The notes: a model not told the origin generated them from the letters alone. Counted from the first letter of the stretch, positions 47,254 through 56,613 are shown. The stretch is 64,000 nucleotides of DNA from Alicyclobacillus contaminans DSM 17975 (GCF_000429525.1 NZ_AUCA01000007.1:1-64000), one strand, 5' to 3'. Numbers and translations: made by a program.

Positions 47254-47832
47254 ATGGCGACGCGGTTCCGTCCGCGCAAGCGCCGCCTGCCCGGTACCGC
47301 CTGGCTGTTCGTGGGCGCCGGTCTGGCAGGAGCGCTGGCGCTGTTTGAACTGTATCAGATGGTCATCCCTTTCCAATCGGCCAATCCGCTGTGGCGAGAG
47401 GTCACGGTGGGTGAGCCGGTGATTGACAGCTGGAGATACGGCGGATTGGACGAAGAAGGGTATTTACGGTTTTACAACAATGGACAAACGGCGTTGCTGC
47501 CGCCCAGCGCACACACGTTTGACGCTGATGGGCAATTTGTGGTGCTGGAAGGTCATACGGCGTCGTCGTTGACCTTTGCGAGCCCATACGAGGCCATTCC
47601 GGCGCGCTGGTTGATATCCGGCGCAGCTGTCCTTTGCCTCGGCGGAATGGTGCTGTGGTTGCGTCGGCGGGCGAGAGGGCCCAGATTACGCCTGAAACGG
47701 AGCCAATCCGTTCGCATTCGTCCCACCTGGCGCTCGCAAAAGCCCCGTGATTGGCGCGGGCAACGCGGTTTCGCCGAAGCCATCGCGTTCAGGAAGAAGC
47801 GGTTCCGCGCGAACAGATCCTCCAAAGGGTAG
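47254..47832 (+). CDS. Membrane protein of unknown function
   Basis: This 192-residue hypothetical protein has a basic N-terminus, one membrane helix (about 15-36), an extracellular segment of about 80 residues (VTVGEPVIDSWRYGGLDEEGYL...), a second helix (about 112-132) and a strongly basic cytoplasmic tail rich in Arg/Lys. GGGGGAG precedes the ATG at 47254. No family recognised. Confidence 0.6.
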   Translation: MATRFRPRKRRLPGTAWLFVGAGLAGALALFELYQMVIPFQSANPLWREVTVGEPVIDSWRYGGLDEEGYLRFYNNGQTALLPPSAHTFDADGQFVVLEGHTASSLTFASPYEAIPARWLISGAAVLCLGGMVLWLRRRARGPRLRLKRSQSVRIRPTWRSQKPRDWRGQRGFAEAIAFRKKRFRANRSSKG

Positions 47833-47964
47833 GTTTGCGCGGAATCGGGCGTCTGTGTTGTTCCCATATGCAACAAGTGATACGCTAAGGAGAAAGGACG
47901 TACGCAGTGCGCTGGCATGCGGATGGAGCAACGCGTCTGCAACAGAGGAGGAACCAAACAGGGA

Positions 47965-48480
47965 ATGGCGTTGAGACCTGGCCGTGTCCAACAAATTCAC
48001 AAGCGTGAAGACCGTGGCATTGATCGCAGCAATGAACCGTTTACCATTGACCGACTGATCCGCCGGCCTGGGTTCATCTCGGTGCAGCGTCCTGCGTTTG
48101 AACAGGGGTACACACATCATCTTCGGGAGATTTATCCGCAGTGGGGAATTGGCGTCAGCTCATGCCTGAACAACGGTGTGCAAGTCAAGCACCCGCGTCT
48201 CCGCTTCGATCACTACGTGGACCTCGTGAAGGTGTGGGAAGACCAGGAATACATATACGTGGAGGACATGTACGTTGATGTCCTGATTTACGAACGTTCG
48301 TACTACCACATCATCGATATGGAGGAGTTCGGGGAAGCGGTGGCCCTGCGCCACATCAGTACGGCGGAAGCGCGCCGAGTGTTGGAAAATACGCAGCGAT
48401 TCGTGGATTCCATGAAGCGCAGCCGCCTGTCGTACGCGGTATGGAAGCAGAAGTACGGCACACACCGGCGCTATCCCTGA
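47965..48480 (+). CDS. DUF402 domain protein
   Basis: The 171-residue protein resembles DUF402 (a beta-barrel related to FomD-type nucleotide phosphatases): HYVDLVKVWEDQEYIYVEDM then VDVLIYERSYYHIIDMEEFGEA with an Asp/Glu-rich face that likely holds a metal. No signal peptide. The start is uncertain: the ATG at 47965 has AGGAGG 13 bases away. A second DUF402 gene is at 56610. Exact role unknown. Confidence 0.7.
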   Translation: MALRPGRVQQIHKREDRGIDRSNEPFTIDRLIRRPGFISVQRPAFEQGYTHHLREIYPQWGIGVSSCLNNGVQVKHPRLRFDHYVDLVKVWEDQEYIYVEDMYVDVLIYERSYYHIIDMEEFGEAVALRHISTAEARRVLENTQRFVDSMKRSRLSYAVWKQKYGTHRRYP

Positions 48481-48622
48481 ACGCGCGGCGGCGTCAAGGT
48501 TCTCGGGGCAACTCAGTGTCGCTGTTGGTTGCTGCTGCGCTCGCGATGATGGCGGTTGTCTCCGCGAAGCGGCTCGCTTCAGTGTCGAGCGAAGCGGAAA
48601 CCCCCTTCATCTTCACGGGAAA

Positions 48623-48652
48623 CAGAGGCGGCACGGATGGGCGCCGCCTCTG
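48623..48652. terminator. Hairpin between convergent genes, likely terminator
   Basis: CAGAGGCGGC (48623-48632) pairs perfectly with GCCGCCTCTG (48643-48652). T-runs are short on both strands. It lies between the DUF402 gene and the small minus-strand gene. Confidence 0.55.
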
Positions 48653-48697
48653 CTGTTGCTGCCTGTGTGGCTCATGAACGCACACAGTGGACTGTGT

Positions 48698-48913
48698 TTA
48701 CTCTTTCAGGCTTTCCAGCATGTCGTCTGCGATTTGGTTCGCATCAACGTGGTTTCCGGTTGAAACCATCCGACTGCGTCGCATGGTTTCCCAAGCGGCA
48801 ATCCCAACACTCGCGCCCACCAGCATTGCGGTCATCGTGCCCATGCCGTTCCGGCGTCTGGGCATTATGCGCCTGCGCACGCCGGCCGCCATGCCATTCA
48901 TGAATTCCCACAT
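48698..48913 (-). CDS. Small membrane-associated protein (possibly DUF3918)
   Basis: The 71-residue protein MWEFMNGMAAGVRRRIMPRR... has an arginine-rich start, a hydrophobic middle (GTMTAMLVGASVGIAAW, about 24-40) and an acidic C-terminus (DANQIADDMLESLKE). The shape matches small DUF3918/YrzQ-like proteins of Bacilli, though this is tentative. GGGAGGTG lies 6 bases before the ATG at 48913, strong support that it is real. It faces the mutY gene. Confidence 0.6.
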   Translation of the reverse strand: MWEFMNGMAAGVRRRIMPRRRNGMGTMTAMLVGASVGIAAWETMRRSRMVSTGNHVDANQIADDMLESLKE

Positions 48914-48975
48914 GGCAAGCACCTCCCGTGAACCGTATTGTAACCACAAACGCTGGGGTTCAATCGCCGGTCTCT

Positions 48976-49140
48976 GTGAAAGGAGCGAGGAAATCATGGA
49001 AAGCTTCCGTCCTCCATCCCGCGTGTCCGTGCTGCACGCGGTCGAATGCGGGACTGATTCAAACGGACGGGGGCATAGTCGCCATCGCCGGATTGGACAA
49101 GCAGGCAGGCAAAGTCGAACGGTGGATGGCGGGCGTTTGA
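48976..49140 (+). CDS. Possible small cysteine-containing protein before mutY
   Basis: This open frame of 54 codons reads protein-like: ACPCCTRSNAGLIQTDGG then IVAIAGLDKQAGKVERWMAGV. No ribosome site fits its GTG at 48976. A perfect AAAGGAG with ATG at 48996 opens a different frame over the same bases. It could be a frameshifted gene or chance. Without comparison no function can be given. Confidence 0.25.
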   Translation: MKGARKSWKASVLHPACPCCTRSNAGLIQTDGGIVAIAGLDKQAGKVERWMAGV

Positions 49141-49178
49141 TACTCTCCGCGCTGGATGAAGGACGAGGAAGGGGAAAC

Positions 49179-50270
49179 ATGACTTCATACGCACATAGAC
49201 TTGTACTGTGGTACAAAGCCCATCGCCGCGAGATGCCGTGGCGGAATACGAGCAATCCATACGAAATCTGGGTCAGTGAAACGATGCTGCAGCAGACGCG
49301 CGTGGAGACCGTCATCCCGTATTATCACGCATTTCTGCGCGATTTTCCCACCGTCGCAGCGCTGGCCGCAGCCGACGAACAGGCGGTTTTGAAGCGGTGG
49401 CAGGGGCTTGGCTACTACTCGAGAGCCCGCAATTTGCACAGAGCTGCCAAGGTGCTGATGGCCGACCACGGAGGAGAAATTCCACCAGATGTAGAAAGCT
49501 TTCGGAAACTGCCCGGGGTCGGCCCCTACACGGCGGGGGCTGTGATGAGCATCGCATTTCACCTTCCGGTTCCCGCAGTGGACGGGAATGTGATGCGGGT
49601 GATGACCCGATGGCTGGGGATTGCTCTGCCCATTGAGACCGCCGCGTGCCGCAACCAGGTCACGGAACAAACGCGGGCGTGGCTCCAGGAAGCGGATCCG
49701 GCCGCTCTCACCCAGGCGCTGATGGAACTGGGCGCCACGGTTTGTACGCCGCGGTCTCCGCGGTGCGAGGCGTGCCCCATTGCGGAGGGCTGCTTTGCCA
49801 ACCTCAGGAACGCGGTGGAGCGGTTTCCGGTGCGAAAGGCGAAAGCGGAGCGCAGGCGGATTGATATCGCGGCGCTCTGGCTGGAAGAGAGAGGCCGCCT
49901 GTGGCTGGAACAGCGGCCGGATGAAGGACTGTTGGCAGGGATGTGGCAGCTGCCAGCTTGGGAAGTGCACCAAGAAGGCGGCACCGAGTCGGAGCTGGCG
50001 GCGCTGGTGCGCGACGGCCTGGAGAAGTGGGCTGCGGCAGGAGACATTCCACCGACACAGCTCCCGGCGTCGTTTGCCAAGATTGACGAAGCGCGACACA
50101 TCTTCACACATCTGGAGTGGGTGGTGCACGTGTTTCGACCCATCTACACGGCGCCGCCCGCACCCCTGCCGGAAGTGGCTCGCCGGCGCAAGGTGAACGC
50201 CGAGGAGTTGTCGGAGCTGCCGCTGCCGCGCATTTACGAAAAACTGTTGACGCGCTTCGCAGGCCCTTGA
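49179..50270 (+). CDS. mutY: Adenine DNA glycosylase
   Basis: The 363-residue MutY has E34 in SETMLQQTRV, HhH LPGVGPYTAGAV (111-122), catalytic D135 in PAVDGNV, and the iron-sulfur cysteines C189, C196, C199 and C205. The C-terminal Nudix-like domain (about 225-360) recognises 8-oxoG. It removes adenine mispaired with oxidised guanine. The ATG at 49179 has GAGGAAGGGGAA upstream. The frame runs open far upstream, but family length fixes the start here. Confidence 0.95.
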   Translation: MTSYAHRLVLWYKAHRREMPWRNTSNPYEIWVSETMLQQTRVETVIPYYHAFLRDFPTVAALAAADEQAVLKRWQGLGYYSRARNLHRAAKVLMADHGGEIPPDVESFRKLPGVGPYTAGAVMSIAFHLPVPAVDGNVMRVMTRWLGIALPIETAACRNQVTEQTRAWLQEADPAALTQALMELGATVCTPRSPRCEACPIAEGCFANLRNAVERFPVRKAKAERRRIDIAALWLEERGRLWLEQRPDEGLLAGMWQLPAWEVHQEGGTESELAALVRDGLEKWAAAGDIPPTQLPASFAKIDEARHIFTHLEWVVHVFRPIYTAPPAPLPEVARRRKVNAEELSELPLPRIYEKLLTRFAGP

Positions 50271-50321
50271 GTTTTTTGCGGATCACTTTCTGGAGAGAAT
50301 AGTGATGGAGGAGGGACTTTC

Positions 50322-50969
50322 ATGCAAACGTACGCATTGACGCGCGGAACTCTGCTCGGCAAGGTGTTCTTTGGATTGTTTCTCAGTCTCATGTGCGCGT
50401 TTTTGGGAGTGTGGGCCGGGACGCAGGTGCCGCCGGCGTTCATTGGCATTCTGATGATTGTCGAATTGGTGATGATTGTCGTGGCCATGTTCATGCAGCG
50501 CCGCCGGGCCATCGGTATGCCGTTTGTGTTGGCGTTCACGTTCATTTCAGGGATCACGCTGTGGCCGACCCTTCACGCCTACCTGTACGCCTTGGGCGCG
50601 GCCGTTGTGCTGAAGGCGGTCGGTGTCAGCGCTGGTGCGTTCTTGGTCGCCGCAGTGGTGGCGTCACGCACCAGCTTCGACTTCTCGTTTCTGGGTGGCT
50701 TCCTGTTGATTGGCCTGCTGGCCGTGGTCGGCATGGGCCTGGTATCTTTGTTTGTCGGTTTCTCGACCATGGCCGAGTTGGTGTACTCGCTGTTGGGGAT
50801 TGCGGTATTCATCGGTTACGTGCTGTTTGATGTGAACCGTCTGGCGCAACAGGAGATACCGGAAACGGCGGTGCCGTGGGTGGTGCTGTCCTTGTATCTG
50901 GATTTTGTCAATTTGCTGTTGTTTGTCCTGCGCCTATTTGGGGTGCTGCAGTCTTCCGACAGGCGCTGA
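50322..50969 (+). CDS. Bax inhibitor-1 family membrane protein (YetJ type)
   Basis: The 215-residue protein has seven hydrophobic helices and the BI-1/TMBIM C-terminal pattern FDVNRLAQQE and LSLYLDFVNLLLFVLRLFG, with the two aspartates that form the pH sensor of the calcium leak channel YetJ. It should sit in the membrane and pass calcium or buffer stress. GGAGGGAC precedes the ATG at 50322. It lies between mutY and the leuS T-box region. Confidence 0.88.
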   Translation: MQTYALTRGTLLGKVFFGLFLSLMCAFLGVWAGTQVPPAFIGILMIVELVMIVVAMFMQRRRAIGMPFVLAFTFISGITLWPTLHAYLYALGAAVVLKAVGVSAGAFLVAAVVASRTSFDFSFLGGFLLIGLLAVVGMGLVSLFVGFSTMAELVYSLLGIAVFIGYVLFDVNRLAQQEIPETAVPWVVLSLYLDFVNLLLFVLRLFGVLQSSDRR

Positions 50970-50988
50970 CGCCATTTCAGCGGCTGCC

Positions 50989-51017
50989 TTGACCCGTGCC
51001 TGCCAGAACACTATAAT
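50989..51017 (+). promoter_or_regulatory. leuS promoter
   Basis: TTGACC (50989-50994), a 17-base spacer and TATAAT (51012-51017) form a near-consensus sigma-A promoter. Transcription should start about 51024. Confidence 0.85.
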
Positions 51018-51023
51018 AATTCA

Positions 51024-51147
51024 TCAAGGTGGATACGGGCGGAGAGCGGAGTGCCGTCAGACACGCGGGTCTGGTTCTCGCGGCATTCGAAGAGCTGGTA
51101 CCGCAGGATGACCAACCTCTCGTCCAGAACTGGGCGAGAGGTTTTTC
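51024..51147 (+). promoter_or_regulatory. T-box leader of leuS, short form
   Basis: GCTGGTACCGC (51094-51104) is the T-box core that pairs with uncharged tRNA's end. It is followed by AACCTCTCG (51114-51122), CGTCC and the pairing CGAGAGGTT (51135-51143) with a T-run to 51146, the terminator. The upstream stem has GAGTGCCG (51049-51056) with CGGCATTC (51081-51088), and CAGAC with GTCTG, leaving a bulge GTTCTCG that contains CTC, a leucine codon, at 51077-51079. This stem I is much shorter than usual. Low charged tRNA-Leu should let transcription proceed into leuS. Confidence 0.8.
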
Positions 51148-51183
51148 ATATACGCCAAATCGGGCTATCAGGAGTTGGTCGAA

Positions 51184-53598
51184 ATGAATTACAACCATCG
51201 TGAAATTGAGGAGAAATGGCGCAAGCGCTGGCGTGAGACGGGCGTGGACAAAGTCCGGGAGGACAGCGGCAAGCCGAAATATTACTGCCTCGACATGTTT
51301 CCGTATCCGTCGGGCAATGGTCTGCATGTGGGCCATTGGCGGGGATACACCATATCTGACGTGTGGAGCCGTTATAAAACCATTCAAGGATATGAAGTAC
51401 TGCATCCCATGGGCTGGGATGCGTTCGGGCTGCCCGCGGAAAACGCCGCCATCAAATTGGGGATTCATCCCGCCGTCTCGACAGCCAACAACATCGCGAA
51501 CTTCAAGAAGCAGCTGCAGGAAATTGGCGCGATGTACGACTGGGACCGGGAGATCAACACCAGCAGTCCGGAATTCTATAAATGGACGCAATACTTCTTT
51601 GTGAAGATGTTCGAACGGGGGCTCGCGTACCGCAAAAAGATGCCCATCAACTGGTGTCCGAGCTGCAAAACGGGGCTTGCGAACGAAGAAGTGGTGGACG
51701 GATGTTGCGAGCGCTGCGGCACGGAAGTGACGAAGCGCGAGATGAATCAATGGATGCTGAAGATTACAGCCTACGCAGACAGGCTGTTGAATGATCTGGA
51801 CAAACTGGACTGGCCGGACAAAGTCAAGCGCATGCAGGCCGCGTGGATTGGCCGAAGTGAGGGCGCGCGCATTCACTTCGACGTGAAAGGGACTTCCGAA
51901 AAACTCGAGGTGTTCACCACAAGGCCGGATACGCTGTTTGGCGCCACCTACATGGTGCTTGCGCCGGAACACCCGCTGGTGGCTCAGATTACAACCGCCG
52001 AACAGCGGGCGGCCGTGGAAGCGTACGTGCAGGAAACGCTGAAAAAGTCGGCGGTGGCGCGGCAGATTGTGGATAAGACCAAGACCGGGGTGTTCACCGG
52101 CGCCTATGCCGTTCACCCGCTGACCGGCCGCGACCTCCCCATCTGGATTGCCGACTACGTACTGATGGAGTACGGAACCGGCGCTATCATGGCGGTGCCC
52201 GCTCACGACGAGCGCGACTTTGATTTTGCAAAGGCGTTCAACCTGCCGATTGTCACGGTGGTGGCGCCGGAAGACAGCAGCGTCGGCGACGGGGAATTGT
52301 ACGTCGGCCCCGGCCGACTGGTGAATTCTGGACCGTTTGACGGACTCACCGTGGAGGAAGGAAAAAAGGCGATTGTCGAAGCTCTGGCCGAGCGGGGGAT
52401 TGGCGAACAGACCGTCACCTACCGGATGCGGGACTGGGTGTTTGCGCGCCAACGCTACTGGGGCGAGCCCATTCCCATTGTGTACTGCGATCGATGCGGC
52501 ACATTGCCCGTACCGGTCGAACAACTGCCCGTGACGCTGCCGGATGTGGAGCGCTATGAACCCACCGGCACCGGGGAATCCCCGCTCGCCGCGATTGAGT
52601 CGTTCGTGCACACCACGTGCCCGAAGTGCGGCGGACCGGCGCGCCGCGAGACCGATACGATGCCGCAGTGGGCCGGATCGAGCTGGTATTTTCTGCGGTA
52701 TCCCGATCCGAACAATGATCAGGCGCCGTTCTCCAAGGAGGCCGCCAACAAGTGGCTGCCGGTGGATATGTACATTGGCGGCGTGGAGCATGCGGTGCTG
52801 CATCTGCTGTATGCGCGGTTCTTCACGAAGGTCATTCACGACCTCGGTTTGATTGATTTCGACGAGCCGTTCCAGCACCTGTTCAACCAGGGCATGGTGA
52901 CGCTGAACGGCGCGAAGATGAGTAAATCCAAAGGCAACGTGGTCAATCCGGAGGACATCATTGAGCAGTTCGGGGCGGATGCACTGCGGATGTACGAGCT
53001 GTTCATGGGGCCGCCGGAGGATGACGCCGAGTGGAACACGAACGGTCTCGAGGGCGTTGCCCGCTTCCTCGGCCGCGTCTATCGCCTGGTCGCGGCGAAT
53101 GCCAACCATCCGGCGGCCACTCGTCCGTCCTTGGAAAAACTGCGTCACCGCTTCGTCGCGACGCTGCAGGAACGGATGGACAGTTTCCGCCTGAACACCG
53201 CGGTGAGCGCGTTCATGGAGTACGTCAACGCGCTGCAGCCGGAAGCGGAAAAGGGGCTGGACAAAGCCACGCTGGAGACGCTGGTCGTGACCATCGCGCC
53301 GTTTGCCCCGCACCTCGGCGAAGAGCTGTGGGAGATGCTGGGACACACTACATCCGTGTTCGAGGCAGACTGGCCGACCTACGATGAGAAATGGTTGAAG
53401 GATGACGAGGTGGAAATCGCGGTGCAGATCAACGGCCGGGTTCGCGCCAAGTTGGTGGTGGCGGCGGACGCTGACGCCAAGACGGCGATTGCCGCCGCAA
53501 AGGCTGCGCCGGACGTGGCCGAGTGGTTGAATGGTAAAGTCGTCAAAAAAGAAATCTACGTTCCGGGTCGCCTGGTGAACCTGGTGGTGCAGGGCTGA
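51184..53598 (+). CDS. leuS: Leucine--tRNA ligase
   Basis: The 804-residue LeuRS has the HIGH motif as [14 protein letters not shown] (near 40-53), a CP1 editing domain (about 220-420), KMSKSKGN (near 579) and a C-terminal anticodon-binding domain. It attaches leucine to tRNA-Leu. The ATG at 51184 has CAGGAG 9 bases upstream. A TTG at 51175 would be too close to it. Controlled by the T-box just upstream. Confidence 0.97.
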   Translation: MNYNHREIEEKWRKRWRETGVDKVREDSGKPKYYCLDMFPYPSGNGLHVGHWRGYTISDVWSRYKTIQGYEVLHPMGWDAFGLPAENAAIKLGIHPAVSTANNIANFKKQLQEIGAMYDWDREINTSSPEFYKWTQYFFVKMFERGLAYRKKMPINWCPSCKTGLANEEVVDGCCERCGTEVTKREMNQWMLKITAYADRLLNDLDKLDWPDKVKRMQAAWIGRSEGARIHFDVKGTSEKLEVFTTRPDTLFGATYMVLAPEHPLVAQITTAEQRAAVEAYVQETLKKSAVARQIVDKTKTGVFTGAYAVHPLTGRDLPIWIADYVLMEYGTGAIMAVPAHDERDFDFAKAFNLPIVTVVAPEDSSVGDGELYVGPGRLVNSGPFDGLTVEEGKKAIVEALAERGIGEQTVTYRMRDWVFARQRYWGEPIPIVYCDRCGTLPVPVEQLPVTLPDVERYEPTGTGESPLAAIESFVHTTCPKCGGPARRETDTMPQWAGSSWYFLRYPDPNNDQAPFSKEAANKWLPVDMYIGGVEHAVLHLLYARFFTKVIHDLGLIDFDEPFQHLFNQGMVTLNGAKMSKSKGNVVNPEDIIEQFGADALRMYELFMGPPEDDAEWNTNGLEGVARFLGRVYRLVAANANHPAATRPSLEKLRHRFVATLQERMDSFRLNTAVSAFMEYVNALQPEAEKGLDKATLETLVVTIAPFAPHLGEELWEMLGHTTSVFEADWPTYDEKWLKDDEVEIAVQINGRVRAKLVVAADADAKTAIAAAKAAPDVAEWLNGKVVKKEIYVPGRLVNLVVQG

Positions 53599-53749
53599 CG
53601 GCCCACAGGCAGGATTTTGCGCGAGCGATGAGGAATTGGCTAGAAGTATCTGTCCGCCCTCCGGACGAAGGGGGCGGACCACTTCGCCAGCGTTCCTCGT
53701 CGCTCGTATTGTTTTGAGAGGACGGGGCCGGTGCCCGGAGGAGATGGAG

Positions 53750-54445
53750 ATGGCGCCATCTGTCCGCGATCAAAAACTGTACGCGGCCATTGCCAATGAA
53801 ATCCGTGAACGGATTGAAGCGGGCGTGCTTCGTCCCGGTGATCGGTTGCCCACACTGTCCGAATTGGCCGAGGCGTTCGGTTGCAGCCGCGCCACGGTGC
53901 GGGAGGCGCTGGGCGCGCTGCGCGGTCAGGGGCTGATTGAGGTTCGGCACGGCGATGGGACGTACGTCCGAACGGCCGGCATTGAGATGTGGATGGAACC
54001 GGTGGACGCCGCGGTGCTGTTGGCGCCGAGCGAATCGGTGCAGTTGGTGGAACTGACGGCGGCCGCGTTGGCAGGGGCGGCGGGGATTGCGGCGGATCGG
54101 CGGACGGAGGCCGGTTTGGCCGAGTTGGCGCAGGCTCTGTTTCGGTTAGAGTGCGCGACGCCCGGCGCTGAAGAGGCGGTAGTGGCGGAATTGGCATTCT
54201 ATCTTCAACTCGCCGTCTGCTCCGGCAACGTGCTGTTTGAGAACGTGCTTCGCGTCCTGCAGGAGGCGCTGCGCAGTCTGCTGCGCTATTTGCAGCCGGT
54301 TCGGCCCGCTGGCACGGAGGTGTGCCGGCGATTGTTCGACGCCGTGGCGGCGGGGGGCGCCGACAGTGCGCGGTCCATCGCTTTCGCGCTTGGTGACGAG
54401 ATGAGTTCGGCCCTGCTGCGCCGGCGTGGACTGGAGGCTCGATAA
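53750..54445 (+). CDS. GntR family transcriptional regulator, FadR-like
   Basis: The 231-residue protein has an N-terminal winged helix (about 8-75, LRPGDRLPTLSELAEAFGCSRATVREAL) and a helical C-terminal FCD-like effector domain rich in alanine. Such regulators bind organic acids or amino acids and repress nearby catabolic genes, but no obvious target is adjacent. GGAGGAG lies 8 bases before the ATG at 53750, preferred to the one at 53744. Gap 53599-53749 has a GTCCGCCC/GGGCGGAC hairpin of unclear use. Confidence 0.85.
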   Translation: MAPSVRDQKLYAAIANEIRERIEAGVLRPGDRLPTLSELAEAFGCSRATVREALGALRGQGLIEVRHGDGTYVRTAGIEMWMEPVDAAVLLAPSESVQLVELTAAALAGAAGIAADRRTEAGLAELAQALFRLECATPGAEEAVVAELAFYLQLAVCSGNVLFENVLRVLQEALRSLLRYLQPVRPAGTEVCRRLFDAVAAGGADSARSIAFALGDEMSSALLRRRGLEAR

Positions 54446-54517
54446 CGGCGGCGTGGTTCGTCGGATGGACGGATGGCCGAGGGGGGGACAAAGCGCATGT
54501 TCGGTAGGCAGTTCCCC

Positions 54518-54565
54518 TTCTCATTTTGCTCGAGATGGGGTATACTGTGAATGTAAGCGCTATCA
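54518..54565 (+). promoter_or_regulatory. Promoter with a consensus cre site at the start point
   Basis: TTCTCA (54518-54523), a 17-base spacer and TATACT (54541-54546) form the promoter. TGTAAGCGCTATCA (54552-54565) fits the cre consensus TGWAANCGNTNWCA at every position and covers the transcription start, where CcpA binding represses. Confidence 0.75.
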
Positions 54566-54605
54566 TCAATGTATGAATGCTCTGCGGAATGCGGGGGAAC
54601 AAAGG

Positions 54606-55028
54606 ATGCCGAAACTTCTGATAGCGGCTTTTGGCAAGGAGAGCTTGACGTACGTGCGCCGTGCACGCCAGTTGGGGCTGCACGTGCGAGTGCTGGATTG
54701 TGTGGATGCGTATCACGTCCGGTTGTTGCAATGGTTTGGAGACGACCTTCTGCAGGTGCATGGACGAAGAAATCAGGTTCGCGAGAAAGTGGCTGTGGAG
54801 CATTTTGACGTGGCGATTGTGCACGAGGACGAAAACTTCGTGAAAACCGCGTTGATCACGCAATCTCTGAGGGAGGCCGGCATTCCCCAGGTGATGGTGG
54901 TCACGCGGGACGCGGTGCGCAAATCGGTGTATCGCCGGTGTGGAGCCCATCAGGTGATTGTGGCGAACTCTGTGGACCAGGCGTGGATGAAACTGCACAC
55001 GAGTCTGCCGAGCTATGTTACGGCATAA
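54606..55028 (+). CDS. TrkA-N-like single-domain protein
   Basis: The 140-residue protein looks like a lone RCK/TrkA-N Rossmann domain: strand-helix repeats MPKLLIAAFG, LHVRVLDCVD, EHFDVAIVHEDENFVKTALI and QVMVVTRDAVRKSVYRRCGAHQVI. The GxGxxG loop is changed to AAFGKES, so NAD binding may be lost. Such proteins gate potassium uptake, but no Trk/Ktr membrane subunit is near. GGGGGAAC precedes the ATG at 54606. A strong cre site in the promoter suggests repression by glucose. The family assignment is moderate. Confidence 0.65.
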   Translation: MPKLLIAAFGKESLTYVRRARQLGLHVRVLDCVDAYHVRLLQWFGDDLLQVHGRRNQVREKVAVEHFDVAIVHEDENFVKTALITQSLREAGIPQVMVVTRDAVRKSVYRRCGAHQVIVANSVDQAWMKLHTSLPSYVTA

Positions 55029-55068
55029 CTCATCGTGTTGAATATTTGCATTGTCGAGGGAATACGGT

Positions 55069-55104
55069 CACAGCGCCGATGCATGTGCATCGGCGCTGTG
55101 TTTT
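55069..55104 (+). terminator. Rho-independent terminator
   Basis: A 15-bp perfect stem (55069-55083 with 55086-55100) is followed by TTTT. It ends the TrkA-N-like gene. Confidence 0.85.
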
Positions 55105-55204
55105 GTCCGAGGCGGCCGGCGTCTTCAAGCTCGCGCCCTTCTGGTTTATGCTATCATCGGGGTACGGCCTGAACGGGCGCTGTGGAGTGAAAGGAGGAAC
55201 TTTC

Positions 55205-55384
55205 GTGTCGCGGACTGCGAAGGTGATCTATTTTTTCGTGGCGCTATTGGTGATGGCGTGCTTTGCTGTCGGCAGTGTGATGCTGGCTGAACAGCGACCG
55301 GCCATTGCCGTCACGCTGTTTGTGCTTGCCGTCCTTGGCGCGGGTGCTGGGTTTGCGAGCAAGCGGAAAGTCATGAACCGATAG
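55205..55384 (+). CDS. DUF5325 small membrane protein (YlaF-like)
   Basis: The 59-residue protein has two helices (about 5-25 and 32-50, VIYFFVALLVMACFAVGSVM and AVTLFVLAVLGAGAGF) and a basic C-terminus, matching small DUF5325/YlaF proteins. GTG at 55205 has AAAGGAGG 7 bases upstream. It lies 29 bases before the transporter gene, probably in one operon. Function is unknown. Confidence 0.75.
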   Translation: MSRTAKVIYFFVALLVMACFAVGSVMLAEQRPAIAVTLFVLAVLGAGAGFASKRKVMNR

Positions 55385-55413
55385 ACAGGTCGGTTTGAAA
55401 GGGTGGGACGTTC

Positions 55414-56613
55414 GTGCGATTCCGGACCCAGGACCCATTGGTGAGGCGGTATCTCGGACGACTGGCCGAAGTCCTGGCGCTGCTCGTCCTGATTGTGGTG
55501 GTCTGCTGGGCCTTTGTAAAGGTGTTTGACTACATCCTGCCGTTTGTGGTGGGCGCCTTTTTCGCCATCATGCTGTTGCCGTTGGTGCGTGGCCTTGAGC
55601 ATCGCGGGGTCAATCGGGTGGCGGCCGTGTTCACCGTGCTCGGGAGCATCGTCATCATTCTGGTGGCCATCTCCACGTACGTTGTGATTGCGGTCGCGCG
55701 GGAAGCGACCATGTGGACGAGCACCATCACGGATCAGTTCGGATTGATTCAATCGTGGTTCACACAGCAGTTATCGCTGGGGAAGGCAGTCTTCGGGAAA
55801 TTGCCCCCGACCATCGCCAATGAGCTGAACGATACCGCGAAACACTTCTTCAGCAGCATCCAAACCATATTCTCCGGTCTGGCCGGAACGCTGATTCAAT
55901 CGGTGACGCACCTGCCGGAGTCGATGTTCGTCACGGTGATTGCCATTATCACCACCTATTTCATGCTCGTCAATCGCAACCGCATGTTCCGCAGTTTCCT
56001 CAAGACCCTGCCGCCGGGGTGGGCGGGCAAGGTGCAGGTGGTCATTGACGACATGATGAAGGCGTTCGTCGGCACGATTCGCGCTCAGGTCGTCCTGATG
56101 TTGATGTCCGCCGTGCTCGGCATCATCGGCATGTGGATTGCGGGGATTCAGTACGCAGTCATCCTCGGCATTTTGTTCGGTATCTCTGGGTTGGTGCCCA
56201 TTCTCGGATCGGCGATTCTGACCGTTCCCTGGGCGATTGGCGCCTTTGTCATCGGGGATTTTCCGCTGGCTGTGAAGGTGCTGTTGCTGCAGTTGGGCAT
56301 TTCGCTCGTTCGGCACGTGGTCGAGCCGAAGATCCTGGCAGACAGCGTGGGCCTCGATACATTGTCGACGCTGTTCGCCATGTACGTGGGCATGAAATTG
56401 ATGGGGGTCCTCGGTCTGTTCCTAGGGCCGATTGTGCTGATTGGCATCAAGTCGCTGCTGCGCATTCGCCTGTTCATGGACTTCTTCCCGGATGCGGTTG
56501 CCGCAGTGGAGATGGGGGCGGCGCCGAGGGACGCGTCGACACCAGCGGAGGATGAACCGAAAACGGACGGAGAAGGACGGCAGAACGGTGCGCGCGGGGA
56601 GATAAAATCGTGA
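55414..56613 (+). CDS. AI-2E family transporter (PerM/YtvI type)
   Basis: The 399-residue membrane protein has about eight helices and the AI-2E domain motifs GISGLVPILGSAILTVPWAIGAF and VVEPKILADSVGLDTLSTLF, ending in a hydrophilic acidic tail. Family members export quorum signal AI-2 or carry sodium-proton exchange; YtvI of B. subtilis is uncharacterised but linked to sporulation. GTG at 55414 with AAAGGGTGGG upstream. Ends as GTGA overlap with the next gene. Confidence 0.88.
   Translation: MRFRTQDPLVRRYLGRLAEVLALLVLIVVVCWAFVKVFDYILPFVVGAFFAIMLLPLVRGLEHRGVNRVAAVFTVLGSIVIILVAISTYVVIAVAREATMWTSTITDQFGLIQSWFTQQLSLGKAVFGKLPPTIANELNDTAKHFFSSIQTIFSGLAGTLIQSVTHLPESMFVTVIAIITTYFMLVNRNRMFRSFLKTLPPGWAGKVQVVIDDMMKAFVGTIRAQVVLMLMSAVLGIIGMWIAGIQYAVILGILFGISGLVPILGSAILTVPWAIGAFVIGDFPLAVKVLLLQLGISLVRHVVEPKILADSVGLDTLSTLFAMYVGMKLMGVLGLFLGPIVLIGIKSLLRIRLFMDFFPDAVAAVEMGAAPRDASTPAEDEPKTDGEGRQNGARGEIKS

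Noticed and set aside
53652-53679. GTCCGCCC/GGGCGGAC hairpin as leuS terminator
   Set aside because: It has no T-run and lies 53 bases after the stop. It could be any structured spacer.
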